Translations under genes and position numbers: made by a program | The notes under the pieces: model-generated | Database searches by the model: none | Told to the model about the DNA's origin: nothing | The model's input: only the letters and a program-made list of their open reading frames with translations | Shown: positions 28,617-38,200 of the stretch, in pieces | Numbering within the stretch: the first letter of the stretch is position 1 | Layout: each line of letters starts with the position of its first letter | Assembly: GCF_000308435.1 (NCBI RefSeq) | Contig: NZ_BAFR01000048.1 | Coordinates: forward strand, 16,612-80,611 | Reading direction: 5' to 3' | Length of the DNA stretch: 64,000 nt | Origin: Nocardia araoensis NBRC 100135 | Lineage (GTDB): Bacteria > Actinomycetota > Actinomycetes > Mycobacteriales > Mycobacteriaceae

Positions 28617-29882
28617 ATGGCGGCACCAATGGACGTCGACGACGGGTTCGTCTGCGAAGATGCGGCGGTGCCCACACCGTCCGCGACTACGACGCCACCC
28701 ACCATTGCGGGCCAAGCGAATGCAAGACGCGCTGAGTGTCGCGTTGCGCCTAGACATATCGGTTACGCGCCGCGGAAGTTGATAGCGCGCCCAGAGCTTG
28801 TCGAGCACGCCGTCGCGTCGGCTCGACACCAATCACCGCTACGCTATCCGGGTGCGAAGTCGGCCCTTACTCCTACCATTGGCCGCATTTTGCGTGCGGC
28901 CAAACAGTCTCCGAGTGTCCGAGATATCGAATTGTTAGTCGAGCCGTTCGCTGGCGGTGCCTCCACATCGTTGAGAATGGCCGGAGAGGGCATTGTCAAT
29001 CGAATACTTCTCGCGGACGCGGACCCGCTAATAGCTGCATTCTGGCAGGTCGCCGCATCGGACACCGATCGGCTGATCGATCGCGCCCGCGATGAGTGGA
29101 CCCGATACGTCACGCGTGGTGGGTCGACTGCGGTTGCGCGATGGGACTACTGGAAAAACTGGGCACCGCCGGCCGGATCGACTGAGCGATCCGCGCGCTT
29201 CGACGCGGCGATGCGGTGTCTCTTCCTGAATCGGACAACTTTCTCCGGGATTCTTCACGGCAAGGCCGGTCCGATCGGCGGGCGCACGCAAAAATCACAA
29301 TACAAGCTGGGCTGTCGATGGAACGTCGATGACATCGAACAACGACTCGGTTACGTCGGCGCATTGTACAAAGCCGGGCGTCTTGTAGACGTGTGGTGCA
29401 TGGACTGGCGTCAAACGCTTGATGAGATTCCGGAACGCTACTCGCAACTCATCCCGTCGCGTGTTATCGCCTATCTCGACCCGCCGTACATCGAGAAGTC
29501 GGCGACGTTGTATCGCCGGTCTTTCGACCCGCGGGGAGGCTATGCCGCAGGCCCTGTCGACGATCTCGACTGGAATGAGCAATTGCCTCACGAAAAACTC
29601 GCTTCGTACCTCACTAAGAAAGCGCAGTTCAGGTGGTTGCTTAGTTACGACGCGCACCCGATGCTGACCGAGTGTGCACTCTATTACGCCGCAGGGCGAA
29701 TGTCGCCGTCCAAAGAAGACAAGGAAGCGCTGGGAATACATAGTTGGCAGATCTCAAAGAGGCTGATTGGAACGAAGTATAGCGCTTACTCCCGGACCGG
29801 GCGTCGTCTCGCTGACGAACTGCTGATCACCACTCTTCCGCCCGGTACGGTCCCGCAGGACAACGAGTTGCGGCCGCTTTAA
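28617..29882 (+). CDS. D12-class (Dam-like) N6-adenine DNA methyltransferase
   Basis: A 421-residue alpha-class adenine methyltransferase. After the SPLRYPGAKSAL opening come SAM motif VEPFAGG (residues 108-114) and catalytic DPPY (288-291), as in Dam/D12 enzymes. The first ~75 residues (from ATG 28617, or 28629) are unlike the family and low in homology, so the true start may be an alternative codon nearer SPLRYPG; no strong ribosome site is visible. It follows nurA by 83 bases on the same strand. The likely job is to methylate host sites so that HerA-NurA spares self DNA; alternatively it is an orphan or remnant R-M methylase. Confidence 0.8.
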   Translation: MAAPMDVDDGFVCEDAAVPTPSATTTPPTIAGQANARRAECRVAPRHIGYAPRKLIARPELVEHAVASARHQSPLRYPGAKSALTPTIGRILRAAKQSPSVRDIELLVEPFAGGASTSLRMAGEGIVNRILLADADPLIAAFWQVAASDTDRLIDRARDEWTRYVTRGGSTAVARWDYWKNWAPPAGSTERSARFDAAMRCLFLNRTTFSGILHGKAGPIGGRTQKSQYKLGCRWNVDDIEQRLGYVGALYKAGRLVDVWCMDWRQTLDEIPERYSQLIPSRVIAYLDPPYIEKSATLYRRSFDPRGGYAAGPVDDLDWNEQLPHEKLASYLTKKAQFRWLLSYDAHPMLTECALYYAAGRMSPSKEDKEALGIHSWQISKRLIGTKYSAYSRTGRRLADELLITTLPPGTVPQDNELRPL

Positions 29883-30045
29883 GAATTGTGACGCGCCTTG
29901 GCAGAGCTGCCCGTCCGCCCTTGCTCGAAGTAGTAAGGAAGTCGCCCTGCGTTAGATGCTATCGGTGTCGGCCGTGTCTCGCGGGGCGTTTAGGCGGAGT
30001 ATCATTGTGGTAGATCGCGATATGCATCGAAGTTCGAGATTGGTG

Positions 30046-31111
30046 TCATAGCGCTTCCGTTCCGGTCCTCTTACGGGTATCGGCTATCGGCGTAGATATT
30101 TCATGTGGAGGTGCGAGGGGGTGTGCCTCGTCGGTCAGTGCGGCTAAGGCTGTTGCGACTTCTTCGACGGATGCTCGGACGTATGTGAAGGTGGCCCCGT
30201 CTTGGCCGGTTGGTCCGGCGTGGGCCGCGAACGCGCGGGCGGTGGCGTATCCGAAGTTGCGTTCGACCCAGGTGAGGGTGGTGTATCGGAGCCAGTGAGT
30301 TGTTATCTGCTGGTTGGCGACCCAGGATAGGTGGCGACCGATTCGATTCCAGAGATGGTCGTAGCGGCGCCGTGTGATCGGGCGGCCGTGTCGGTATCGC
30401 AACAGCTGGAGTCCTGGATCGGGGCTTCGTTCGCCGTGGTCGATCAATCGGGTCATCAGGGTGGGGGAAACCGGCTGCCAGTGCAGGGTTCCGCCCTTGC
30501 CGGACAGGCGGATCACGTATTGCTCGGGGTCGAGGTCTTCTGGGCGAAGTTTGAGGGCGCTGCCTGTGCGGCAGGCGGTTTCGAGGTGTAGTCGAAGTAG
30601 GAGGGTATCGAGTTCTGGATCGTCTCCTGTGGTTGCGGCGACATTGTTGATTTGTTCGAGTTGGCCGGTGGACAGTGCGCGGCGTGTGCTGGGTTGCCGT
30701 CGTGGCTTCTCCAGATGCGCGGACGGGTTGGTGGAGGCGGAAATGTGCCCGTCGTTGCTGGCGTAACGGTAGAGGCAGCGAATCGCGCAGACCATATGCT
30801 CGGCGGCGGATCGCCCTCCGCGGTTGTTGCGGCGCAGGACGGCGGTCCGTCGGGTTTGCTCGACGAGTTCCTGTAGTTCGAGGTGCGTCGGTTGGTCGAT
30901 TGGACGGTCGGGCCAGCGCCGACTGAGTTGACGCCAGTAGGGAAGGTAGGTGCGTCGGGCTCCGGCGGAGACCGCCTCGGCGACTCGCGGTACGTACTCA
31001 GCGAAGGTTGGCGTTCGGCTGGCGGGGGTTGTCGTGCGCAGTAGTTCTTTCCGGGTGGATTCCCAAACGCTCCAGAAACAGCCGGGCAACCTCGCGGTCG
31101 TCGGGGATCAT
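30046..31111 (-). CDS. Tyrosine site-specific recombinase with an apparent one-base frameshift
   Basis: The long frame (30046-31089) holds the catalytic set of a tyrosine integrase: Arg in ETACRTGSALKLRPEDL, HWLRYTTLTWV (H-x-x-R), a His in FAAHAGPTG and the Tyr in TFTYVRAS. The natural start lies upstream in another frame: ATG at 31111 overlaps the AbrB-like stop (ATGA) and reads MIPDDREVARLFLERLGIHP. The frames join if one A (T on the plus strand) is removed from the run at 31048-31050, giving HPEELLRTTTP and a 354-residue protein. So this is a fresh frameshift, a sequencing error, or programmed slippage. The enzyme would integrate or excise the island. Confidence 0.7.
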
Positions 31112-31524
31112 GCCGCACCGTGGAGGAGTGCTAAAGCAGATGACAGGGCCTCGTACACGATCGGCGCCGGCACGATGGCGACGACATCGGCATTGGGTAT
31201 GGCGATGAGAAGGAGGGGATCGCCGAGAACGATGCCGGTGGCGCGCCGTGTCGCTGCGGGCAGTCGTATCTGTCCTAGTCGGCTGATCCGATGGCGGGTT
31301 TCGTGGGGATGGGCCGACCGGATGGCGATGAGATGTCCAGCGACGGTATAGGTGATGGGTTGGCCTGCTGGCCAACGTAGTTCAGCGAATATGCGGCGGC
31401 CGGATAGTCGCGCACGGTCGTTGATGATGGATACCGCGATCGTCGAAGGCCCTACTTGGCGCTTGCGTGTGGCGAAGGCCGGATCTGCGGGCAGAGGGAG
31501 GCCTGCACGTGGCTGAATAGACAT
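31108..31524 (-). CDS. AbrB/MazE-like DNA-binding protein coupled to the integrase
   Basis: 138 residues from the ATG at 31524 (MSIQPRAGLPLPADPAFATR); a GTG at 31530 and longer upstream frames are alternatives. It has two beta-rich repeats: STIAVSIINDRARLSGRRIF and HRISRLGQIRLPAATRRATG, the second resembling a swapped-hairpin AbrB domain (R-I-x-x-L-G-Q-I-x-L-P). The stop overlaps the integrase start (ATGA), so the two are co-translated. It probably regulates its own operon or serves as recombination-associated DNA-binding protein. Two decayed look-alikes lie at ~24.6 and ~34.5 kb. Confidence 0.6.
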   Translation of the reverse strand: MSIQPRAGLPLPADPAFATRKRQVGPSTIAVSIINDRARLSGRRIFAELRWPAGQPITYTVAGHLIAIRSAHPHETRHRISRLGQIRLPAATRRATGIVLGDPLLLIAIPNADVVAIVPAPIVYEALSSALALLHGAA

Positions 31525-31806
31525 GGACACTTTCTTTCTCGGTCCAGTCTGCCGATTCTCCCTATCTCCATGAAAGCCGATCATCGACAATCGCGCCACC
31601 GCAGCTCGAGAAGAGATCGCCCCTCGCGGAGCGTGGGGCGGCACTACGGTGGTGTCGACTGAGCTGGTCACTGTGTCGCCGGTGTGTGGGAACCGGATGG
31701 CGGTGCCGTCGATCTGTCGCGGACCCTGCCAACTGCCGTGCTGGCTCTCCACCGACCTACTTGGGGTGGCGGCTGCCCGGACCGGAGTTGCGGTGGGTCG
31801 GCGTGG

Positions 31807-32130
31807 TCAGCTGCCTTGTGTTCGATACTGGCTCCACTGTGTCGCTCGGTTGCCTGCGCGGATGTCATCTAGTCGTTGGCGTAGTCGCTGGGCGTATGCG
31901 GGTGAACTCGTAGCGCGGCGAAGGGGGCCGGTTAGTTGTACGAGGTCTCGCATGTCCAGCAGCAAGTTGTAGCCGGACCAGTCGGACAGGTCGTAGCCGT
32001 ATTCGTCGATGAAGTTGCGGACCCAGGTGTGGTCGCGTCCGTAGCGGACCGAAGCGTGCCATGTAGGGATCAAGTCGACTTCGCGAGGGCCGATGCTTAC
32101 CCAGTCCCAGTCGCCGATCTCGGACGATCC
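31807..32130 (-). pseudogene. C-terminal fragment of an aminoglycoside phosphotransferase-family protein
   Basis: The minus frame reads IGDWDWVSIGPREVDLIPT, then FIDEYGYDLSDWSGYN and a helical tail. The D-W-D-x-x-x-x-G-P-x-x-x-D-L pattern is the metal-binding/C-lobe end of APH-like kinases. The N-terminal lobe with the catalytic HGDLxxxN loop is absent upstream, where the next gene starts divergently. It is a ~105-residue relic, not a working resistance gene. Confidence 0.55.
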
Positions 32131-32230
32131 CCGGCACCTGCCCCGGCTCCCCAATGAACGCCTCTACCTCGAGCCTTAGCCACATCGGGTCGACCGCCCG
32201 AAACCACGTAACGACCATCACTGGTGCGCA

Positions 32231-33607
32231 ATGATCGGAACAACTAACCCCTTCGCTTCCGAGCGAAAAGCGGAGCGGACCTATCTCGATATCGCAGCAA
32301 ACGACCACGGCCACGAGAAAGGCATGCTCGTGCACCGCGCTCTCTCGCGCGTAGCAGGCGCCGAGCCGCACATCATCGAGATCGGCCCTGGCGGCGGTGC
32401 TGCGGTCGAATTCCTCGCTTCTCAGCTCCGTGACGAGCCCCGCGACGTTCGATTGACTCTGATAGAGGCACCCGGAATCGCATCGCAGTCGCTGACGCAG
32501 GCTGTCGACCAGTTCAACGCAGTCGGTACCTGCGAGCTGATTCATGGATGGGCCCAGAACATCGGATCAATGGTCAGCGAACCCGTCGATGTCATCAGCG
32601 CATCGGCACTGCTGCACGAGGTGTACTCCTACGGTGGTGCATACAGTGGCCTGCACACCTTGATGCGGACCTTTCCGACGGTACTGAAGTCTTATGGATT
32701 CTTCGTCTACCGTGACATCTACGCAGTCGATGCCGTATCGCTGCACGAGCGCGTCGTCCAGTCCTACAACGCCCAGTCGTGGCTGCAGTTTCTTCGTCTG
32801 TTCGTGCCGCACTATCTGCGGGAAGGCACGCATCCCTACCATCGCCACGACGACGACTTGGTCATTCGGCAGAACTCCCGCATCGTGGCGGCAGCAGAAC
32901 TGGACACTCGGGTCTGCGCGGTCATCCATGCGCCGATCGGGCTTTTTCGCGAACTGCAACGTCACTACATCACGCTGCGCGATCACGTTTGGAGGTCGGG
33001 AGTCCTCGGATTCACGCCGACTCTCGACGGCCAGCTGTCGGGCGACTGGATCGACTTCCGCGCTGGACACAAACGTGTGCACTTCTCATTCACCGGTGAC
33101 GGATGGTTATCGCAGAATGACCGCGCCGCCATCGAGGCGGTCAGCGAACGCTACGGCGGTCACCACGTCATCGACAGCGACATCTTCGACACTGTCACCG
33201 ACGTAGCGCTCAGTCTGTTCCTCGTCGCGGTGGAGCGCGGCGACGGCGACTGCAGCCACGTATGGGGTACTTGGCTCGAGCGGGAGGGCCGAGAAACCTA
33301 CGCCTATCTCACAGCAGATGAGCTTCTGACTGCGTTCGCCACCAACTCCGTGGAGGCAGAATCCAGTCCGTCCGTGCTTGTTCCTGTGCAAGCCACCGAC
33401 GTGCTTGTCCGAGAGCGCCACTACTACAACCGATTTCTGCGCAAGCGTCTTGCGAACCCTTTGGTCGATGCCAAGCAGATGGTCTTGTTCCAGAACGTTC
33501 CTGTCACCGACTCCGACGCTCTGCAACAGGCGCTCGGCACGATCCGTCGACACTGCTCCAAACCCAACCTGGCCCGCGTACACACCGCCATCCATGCGAG
33601 AGGATGA
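32231..33607 (+). CDS. SAM-dependent methyltransferase-like protein, 458 aa
   Basis: The N-terminal ~200 residues fit a class I methyltransferase: motif I IIEIGPGGGAAVEFLA (about residues 53-68), an acidic strand end LTLIEAP and VISASALLHEVYSYGG as post-motif. The C-terminal ~220 residues are unrecognised but contain Trp/His-rich patches (HVWGTWLEREGRE). The ATG at 32231 has no strong ribosome site; a later ATG (MLVHRALS) would cut into motif I context. It overlaps the CYTH-domain gene by ATGA at 33604. Substrate unknown: a small molecule, nucleotide or tRNA are all possible. Confidence 0.6.
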   Translation: MIGTTNPFASERKAERTYLDIAANDHGHEKGMLVHRALSRVAGAEPHIIEIGPGGGAAVEFLASQLRDEPRDVRLTLIEAPGIASQSLTQAVDQFNAVGTCELIHGWAQNIGSMVSEPVDVISASALLHEVYSYGGAYSGLHTLMRTFPTVLKSYGFFVYRDIYAVDAVSLHERVVQSYNAQSWLQFLRLFVPHYLREGTHPYHRHDDDLVIRQNSRIVAAAELDTRVCAVIHAPIGLFRELQRHYITLRDHVWRSGVLGFTPTLDGQLSGDWIDFRAGHKRVHFSFTGDGWLSQNDRAAIEAVSERYGGHHVIDSDIFDTVTDVALSLFLVAVERGDGDCSHVWGTWLEREGRETYAYLTADELLTAFATNSVEAESSPSVLVPVQATDVLVRERHYYNRFLRKRLANPLVDAKQMVLFQNVPVTDSDALQQALGTIRRHCSKPNLARVHTAIHARG

Positions 33608-34182
33608 TCCAGCACATGCACTTGATCGAGGTCGAGCGTAAACGGGAACTTCCCGACCCTCATGTCCTTCGGCAGCGCCTCACCGAACTCGGATATCGAG
33701 AGGCCGGACACCTCACCGAGGTCGACATCTACTACAGCCGACCCGACGTCGACTACATGAAGACTGTTGAATGCCTTCGTATCCGGCGTCGCGATGGCTT
33801 CGCCGAGATGACCTACAAGCCGCCGTCTAACGCTGCTACACACAGCGCCGCCGACGTGATCGCCAAGCGCGAAACCAACGTCACCCTCAGCGGGCCGGAG
33901 CAAGCCGAGTCGGCCAGTCGGCTACTGGACGCGATCGGCATGGTCGAACTCGTCCGTGTCGAAAAGCGCAGAACCATCTATCAGCACCCGGAGCGTGACG
34001 ACATCATCGTCAGCATCGATGCCGTCACCGATGCTGGAACATTCGTCGAAACGGAAATCACGGCGGCCGACACGGACGTGGCAACCATTCACCTCGGTCA
34101 GGTCGAAGGAGAACTCGGCATCGCCCATAATCCGATCACCAAGCTGCCCTACCGGGATCTGGTACTTGCGGCCACGGCTTGA
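33604..34182 (+). CDS. CYTH-domain protein (class IV adenylate cyclase/thiamine triphosphatase-like)
   Basis: 192 residues; the start ATG at 33604 overlaps the previous stop. The N-terminal LIEVERKREL carries the E-x-E-x-K signature of CYTH tunnel enzymes, followed by the DIYYSRPDVDY, LRIRRRDG, EMTYKPP, RVEKRRTIY and FVETEITA strands that line the phosphate tunnel. CYTH proteins act on nucleoside or inorganic triphosphates with metal. Here it may be a CyaB-type cyclase or a triphosphatase. Coupling to a methyltransferase-like protein suggests a joint nucleotide or cofactor modification, which is speculation. Confidence 0.75.
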   Translation: MIQHMHLIEVERKRELPDPHVLRQRLTELGYREAGHLTEVDIYYSRPDVDYMKTVECLRIRRRDGFAEMTYKPPSNAATHSAADVIAKRETNVTLSGPEQAESASRLLDAIGMVELVRVEKRRTIYQHPERDDIIVSIDAVTDAGTFVETEITAADTDVATIHLGQVEGELGIAHNPITKLPYRDLVLAATA

Positions 34183-34399
34183 GACGACCATCTTCGCCAG
34201 TAGTCGCTCTGTGGCGATAGGCGATCTACAGGTTGTCGGGCGGGATTGGGTTCCGGCCGACAACCCGTTCTAGATATGGAGGTGGAGTCGCGGGGCGACA
34301 TTGCCCGCGATGCGCCGCCGTCATTGCTCGACACGTCGGCGTCGGAGAACCCCGCTCGGCGCCGCAGTCCGTACCGGGGTACCGGCCCACAGCGATGAG

Positions 34400-34700
34400 C
34401 GTCTGCCCGTCCATGGCCGGTCAGCAAGGAGAACACCGGCTTCCAGGCAGGTGAGCTCCGGGCAGGCTCTGTTGCTAGTCGAGGTGGCGACGGTGTGCTT
34501 GTCGAGGACGCGGCCGCGATCGCCGACAGTGCAGATTCCGTAGACGACATCACTGTCGGGGTACGAACCACGCGGTTCGTGACCTGCGGTTTGTATATGG
34601 GTTCCCGCAACGGCGAGCGCGACGGGATGACCGGCGCGATCACCGGCGATCACCTCTGTCAGCAAACTTTTCGCACGGGGCAGGTGTGTTGCCGCCCGGC
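34400..34700 (-). pseudogene. Probable AbrB-like remnant beside tRNA-Leu
   Basis: The minus frame reads HPVALAVAGTHIQTAGHEPR, DVVYGICTVGDRGRVLDKH and LTCLEAGVLLADRPW. This shares V-Y-G-x-x-T-V-G-x-x-G-R with the remnant near 24.6 kb. There is no good start, and the reading frame appears broken at both ends. It lies just outside the 3' end of tRNA-Leu, where integration debris is expected. Confidence 0.4.
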
Positions 34701-34810
34701 AGATCTGCCTGGAATCGGAACAGGTCAGAGCGGTTTTCCGGGGTGCCTGTGTGTGTGAAGGTGTACTCCGACACGCGGCTCGGGCGAGCGTCACAACCGA
34801 CGTGAATCTG

Positions 34811-34892
34811 TGCGCGAGAGGGGACTTGAACCCCTACGTCCGTGGACACCAGAACCTAAATCTGGCGCGTCTGCCAATTTCGCCACTCGCGC
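34811..34892 (-). tRNA. tRNA-Leu (anticodon UAG)
   Basis: The minus strand folds as a class II tRNA: acceptor GCGCGAG paired with CTCGCGC, discriminator A, anticodon stem CCAGA/TCTGG around loop TTTAGGT (anticodon TAG), a long variable arm, and T-loop GGGGTTCAAGTCCCC. CCA is not encoded. Its 3' end points toward the accessory island, the usual polarity for a tRNA used as an integration site. Confidence 0.93.
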
Positions 34893-35278
34893 TTGATGGT
34901 ACGACCGTCCAAACTCTACCGGGCCAAACGGTCATAGCGAAGCATTGGGTTGGCGTGGCGTACTCGTCAGTAACCTCACCTGGGATTATAACGATTTGGT
35001 GAACATCAATATGAGGGGCACTCATGTTTCGTACGTGTTGGTAACCCGATGGACCAGCGTGTTCAAACATGAGGCGGAGTCATGTTCACCACTATTCTGG
35101 TACGTACGTACGGAAATACTCCGAAGTAGCGGGCACGCCCGAGGGGAAACGTGAGGATTTCCTCATGATTTTGTGTCATCCTCGCCCGTATCAGGCCGAT
35201 CACCCGCGATCACTCGTGAACCGGTAGGGACCGGCGTGTCGCCGAGGCATGTCGCATGGAGAAGGAAGTCGAAACGTC
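34893..35278. promoter_or_regulatory. Leader of fas with several palindromes
   Basis: This 386-base gap ahead of fas has no gene. It contains a perfect 12-base palindrome GTACGTACGTAC (35100-35111), the inverted repeat TGAGGA-TT-TCCTCA (35152-35165), and a near-palindrome GTTCAAACATGA...TCATGTTCAC (~35061-35089). Palindromes of this kind are typical binding sites of TetR-type lipid regulators; which one binds is not known. Confidence 0.5.
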
Positions 35279-38200
35279 TTGACGATCAACGAGAGCACCA
35301 AGACCGAGGCCGGACAGAGCACGAAGGTGGTTGCCGCCGCCGGGAAGGCCGCGTCGGGCGGGGCGCGGTCGCCGCTGTTGGATCGTCTGCTCGGCGGCGT
35401 GCCGTACGCGCTCGCCTTCGGTGGGCAGGGTGCGCAGTGGCTGAGCGAGCTGGAGGAGATCGCGCGCGACAGTGCGCTGGAGCCGGAGTTGACCGCGCTG
35501 GTCAACGAGGCGGCGGCGCTGCTGGAGCCGGTCGCGGCGCAGTTGCTGGTGGTCCGTCCGGTCGGCTTCGACCCGATCGGCTGGATGCTTGAGAACGAGC
35601 TCGCCGACGGTGATGAGGGCGAGACCTCCGCGGCCCCGGCCGAATCCGTGCTGCGCTCGGCCGCGGTGTCCATGCCCGGTGTGCTGCTGACCCAGGTGGC
35701 GGCCGTGCGGGCGCTTCGGTTGCAAGGTCTGGACCCGGCCGAGCACGCGCCGGTCGCGATCGTCGGGCATTCGCAGGGTCTGCTCGCCGCCGCGGCGGTC
35801 GAGGCCGGTGGCGCCCGCGACGCGGAGCTGCTCGCGGTGGCCCAGATGATCGGCGCCGCAGCCGGATTGGTGGCGCGGCGGCGCGGGCTGATGCCGGCGG
35901 GCGAGCGCTCGCCGATGGTCGCGGTGTCCAATGTCGATCCCGAGCAGCTCGGCGCCGTGGTCGCCGAGGTGTGCGCGGGAGCCGATCCCGCTGCTGCCGT
36001 GGTCGTCTCGATCCGCAACGGACGCCGGCGCGCCGTGCTCTCCGGACCGCCCGCGCAGCTGGAGCGGGTGCGGCAGCGGTGTGCGCAAATCCACGATGAG
36101 CAGGCGCGCGAGCGCGACGCAAAGGTGCGCGGCGGCTCGGTGTTCGCTCCGGTCTTCGAAGACGTGGCCGTCGACGTGGCGTTCCACCACCCGGCGCTGG
36201 CCGACACCGTCGACCTGGTGAGCAGTTGGGCCACCCAGTGCGGCCTGGACGCGGAGCTGGCCGGCGAGCTGGCCCGGCAGATCCTGGTGGATCCGGTCGA
36301 CTGGGTGGGCGTCGTCGACGGTGTGATCTCCGCGGGCGCGCAGTGGATTCTGGACCTGGGTCCCGGCGACCTGCTTTCCCGCGTCACGGGCGGCACGCTC
36401 AAGGGCACCGGCCTCGGCATCGTCGCGGCCGCCACCCGCGCCGGACAGCGCAGTCTGCTCACCCCCGGCGCAGCGCCGGAGCCCGCGGCCCCGTGGTCGG
36501 CGTTCGCGCCGCGTCCGGTGCGGCTGCCCAACGGGCGCATCGTGGTCGAGACGGCCTTCACCAAGCTGACCGGACGCTCGCCGATCCTGCTCGCGGGCAT
36601 GACTCCGACCACGGTGGACGCGAAGATCGTCGCGGCCGCGGCGAACGCGGGCCACTGGGCGGAGCTCGCCGGTGGCGGTCAGGTGACCGAGCAGATCTTC
36701 GCCGACCGGGTGGCCGAGTTGCAGAAGCTGCTGCACCCGGGACGCGCGGTGCAGTTCAATTCCTTGTTCCTCGATCCCTACCTGTGGAAGCTGCAGCTGG
36801 GCGGCAAGCGGCTGGTACAGCGGGCCCGTACGGCGGGCGCCCCGTTCGACGGCGTCATCGTGACCGCGGGCATTCCGGAGCTGGAGGAGGCCGTCGCGCT
36901 GATCCAGGAGCTCACCGAGGTCGGGATCACCCACGTCGCGTTCAAGCCGGGCACCGTCGCCCAGATCCGGGCCGTGCTGCGCATCGCCGACGAGGTTCCG
37001 GACTACCCGGTGATCATGCACATCGAGGGCGGCAAGGCCGGTGGCCACCACTCCTGGGAGGACCTGGACGACCTGCTGCTGGACACCTACGCCGAGCTGC
37101 GCAACCGCGCCAACGTGGTGGTGTGCGTCGGCGGTGGCATCGGAACCCCCGAGCGCGCGACGGAGTACCTCACCGGCCAGTGGGCGGTCCGGCACGGCTA
37201 CCCTGTGATGCCGCTGGACGGCGTTCTGGTCGGTACGGCGGCCATGGCCACGCTGGAGGCCACCACCGCGCCGGAGGTCAAGCAACTGCTCGTGGACACC
37301 CCCGGCACCCCCGACTGGGTCGGTGCGGGCACCGCGTCCGGCGGCATGGCCTCGGGCCGCAGCCAGCTGGGCGCCGACATCCACGAGATCGACAACGCCG
37401 CCTCGCGCACCGGCCGACTGCTGGACGAGGTGGCGGGCGACGGCGAGGCGGTCGCGGCGCGTCGTGACGAGATCATCGCGGCGCTGAACGCCACCGCCAA
37501 GCCGTACTTCGGCGACCTGGCCACCATGACCTACCAGGACTGGCTGGAGCGCTACGTCGAGCTCGCGGTCGGTCTGGACCGTCGCAAGGACTTCGACTGC
37601 GGCACCGATCTCGGCGACGCGATCGCGGAGGCCACCCGTTCGGTGTGGCTGGACATCACCTGGCGCGACCGTTTCGCGGAAATGGTGCGCCGCACCGAAT
37701 CCCGGCTGCATCCGGCCGACCGCGGCGAGATCCCCACCCTGTTCGCCAGTGACGACGACTTCGAGGACCCGGTCGCGGCGCTGTGCGCCCTGAAGGACGC
37801 CTACCCCGCAACCGCGCAGACGCTGCTGCACCCGGCCGACGTCCCGTTCTTCATCTCATTGTGCAAGACCCCGGGCAAGCCGGTGAACTTCGTGCCGGTC
37901 GTGGACGCCGACGTGCGCCGCTGGTGGCGCTCGGATTCGCTGTGGCAGGCGCACGATCCGCGCTACTCGGCCGATCAGGTGTGCGTCATTCCCGGCACGG
38001 TCTCGGTCGCGGGCATCACCCGGGTCGACGAGCCGGTCGGTGAGCTGCTCGACCGCTTCGAACAGGACACCGCGTACTCCTTGGTGCGCGCGGGTGTGGC
38101 GCCGGTCCCGGTGGACGCGCGCCGCACCGCGGGCGTCACCAGCGGCCCGATCGACGCCGTGCTCGCCGCCCCGGACGTGCAGTGGGCCGGGCGCACCGCG

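Noticed and set aside
19511..29882. A DISARM or BREX system
   Set aside because: There are methylases and helicases, but no DrmA/DrmB, PglZ, BrxL or BrxC-type proteins were recognised.
30513..31118. A 201-aa minus-strand frame inside the integrase locus
   Set aside because: Pro/Arg/Thr-rich shadow frame; the catalytic integrase residues lie in the other frame.
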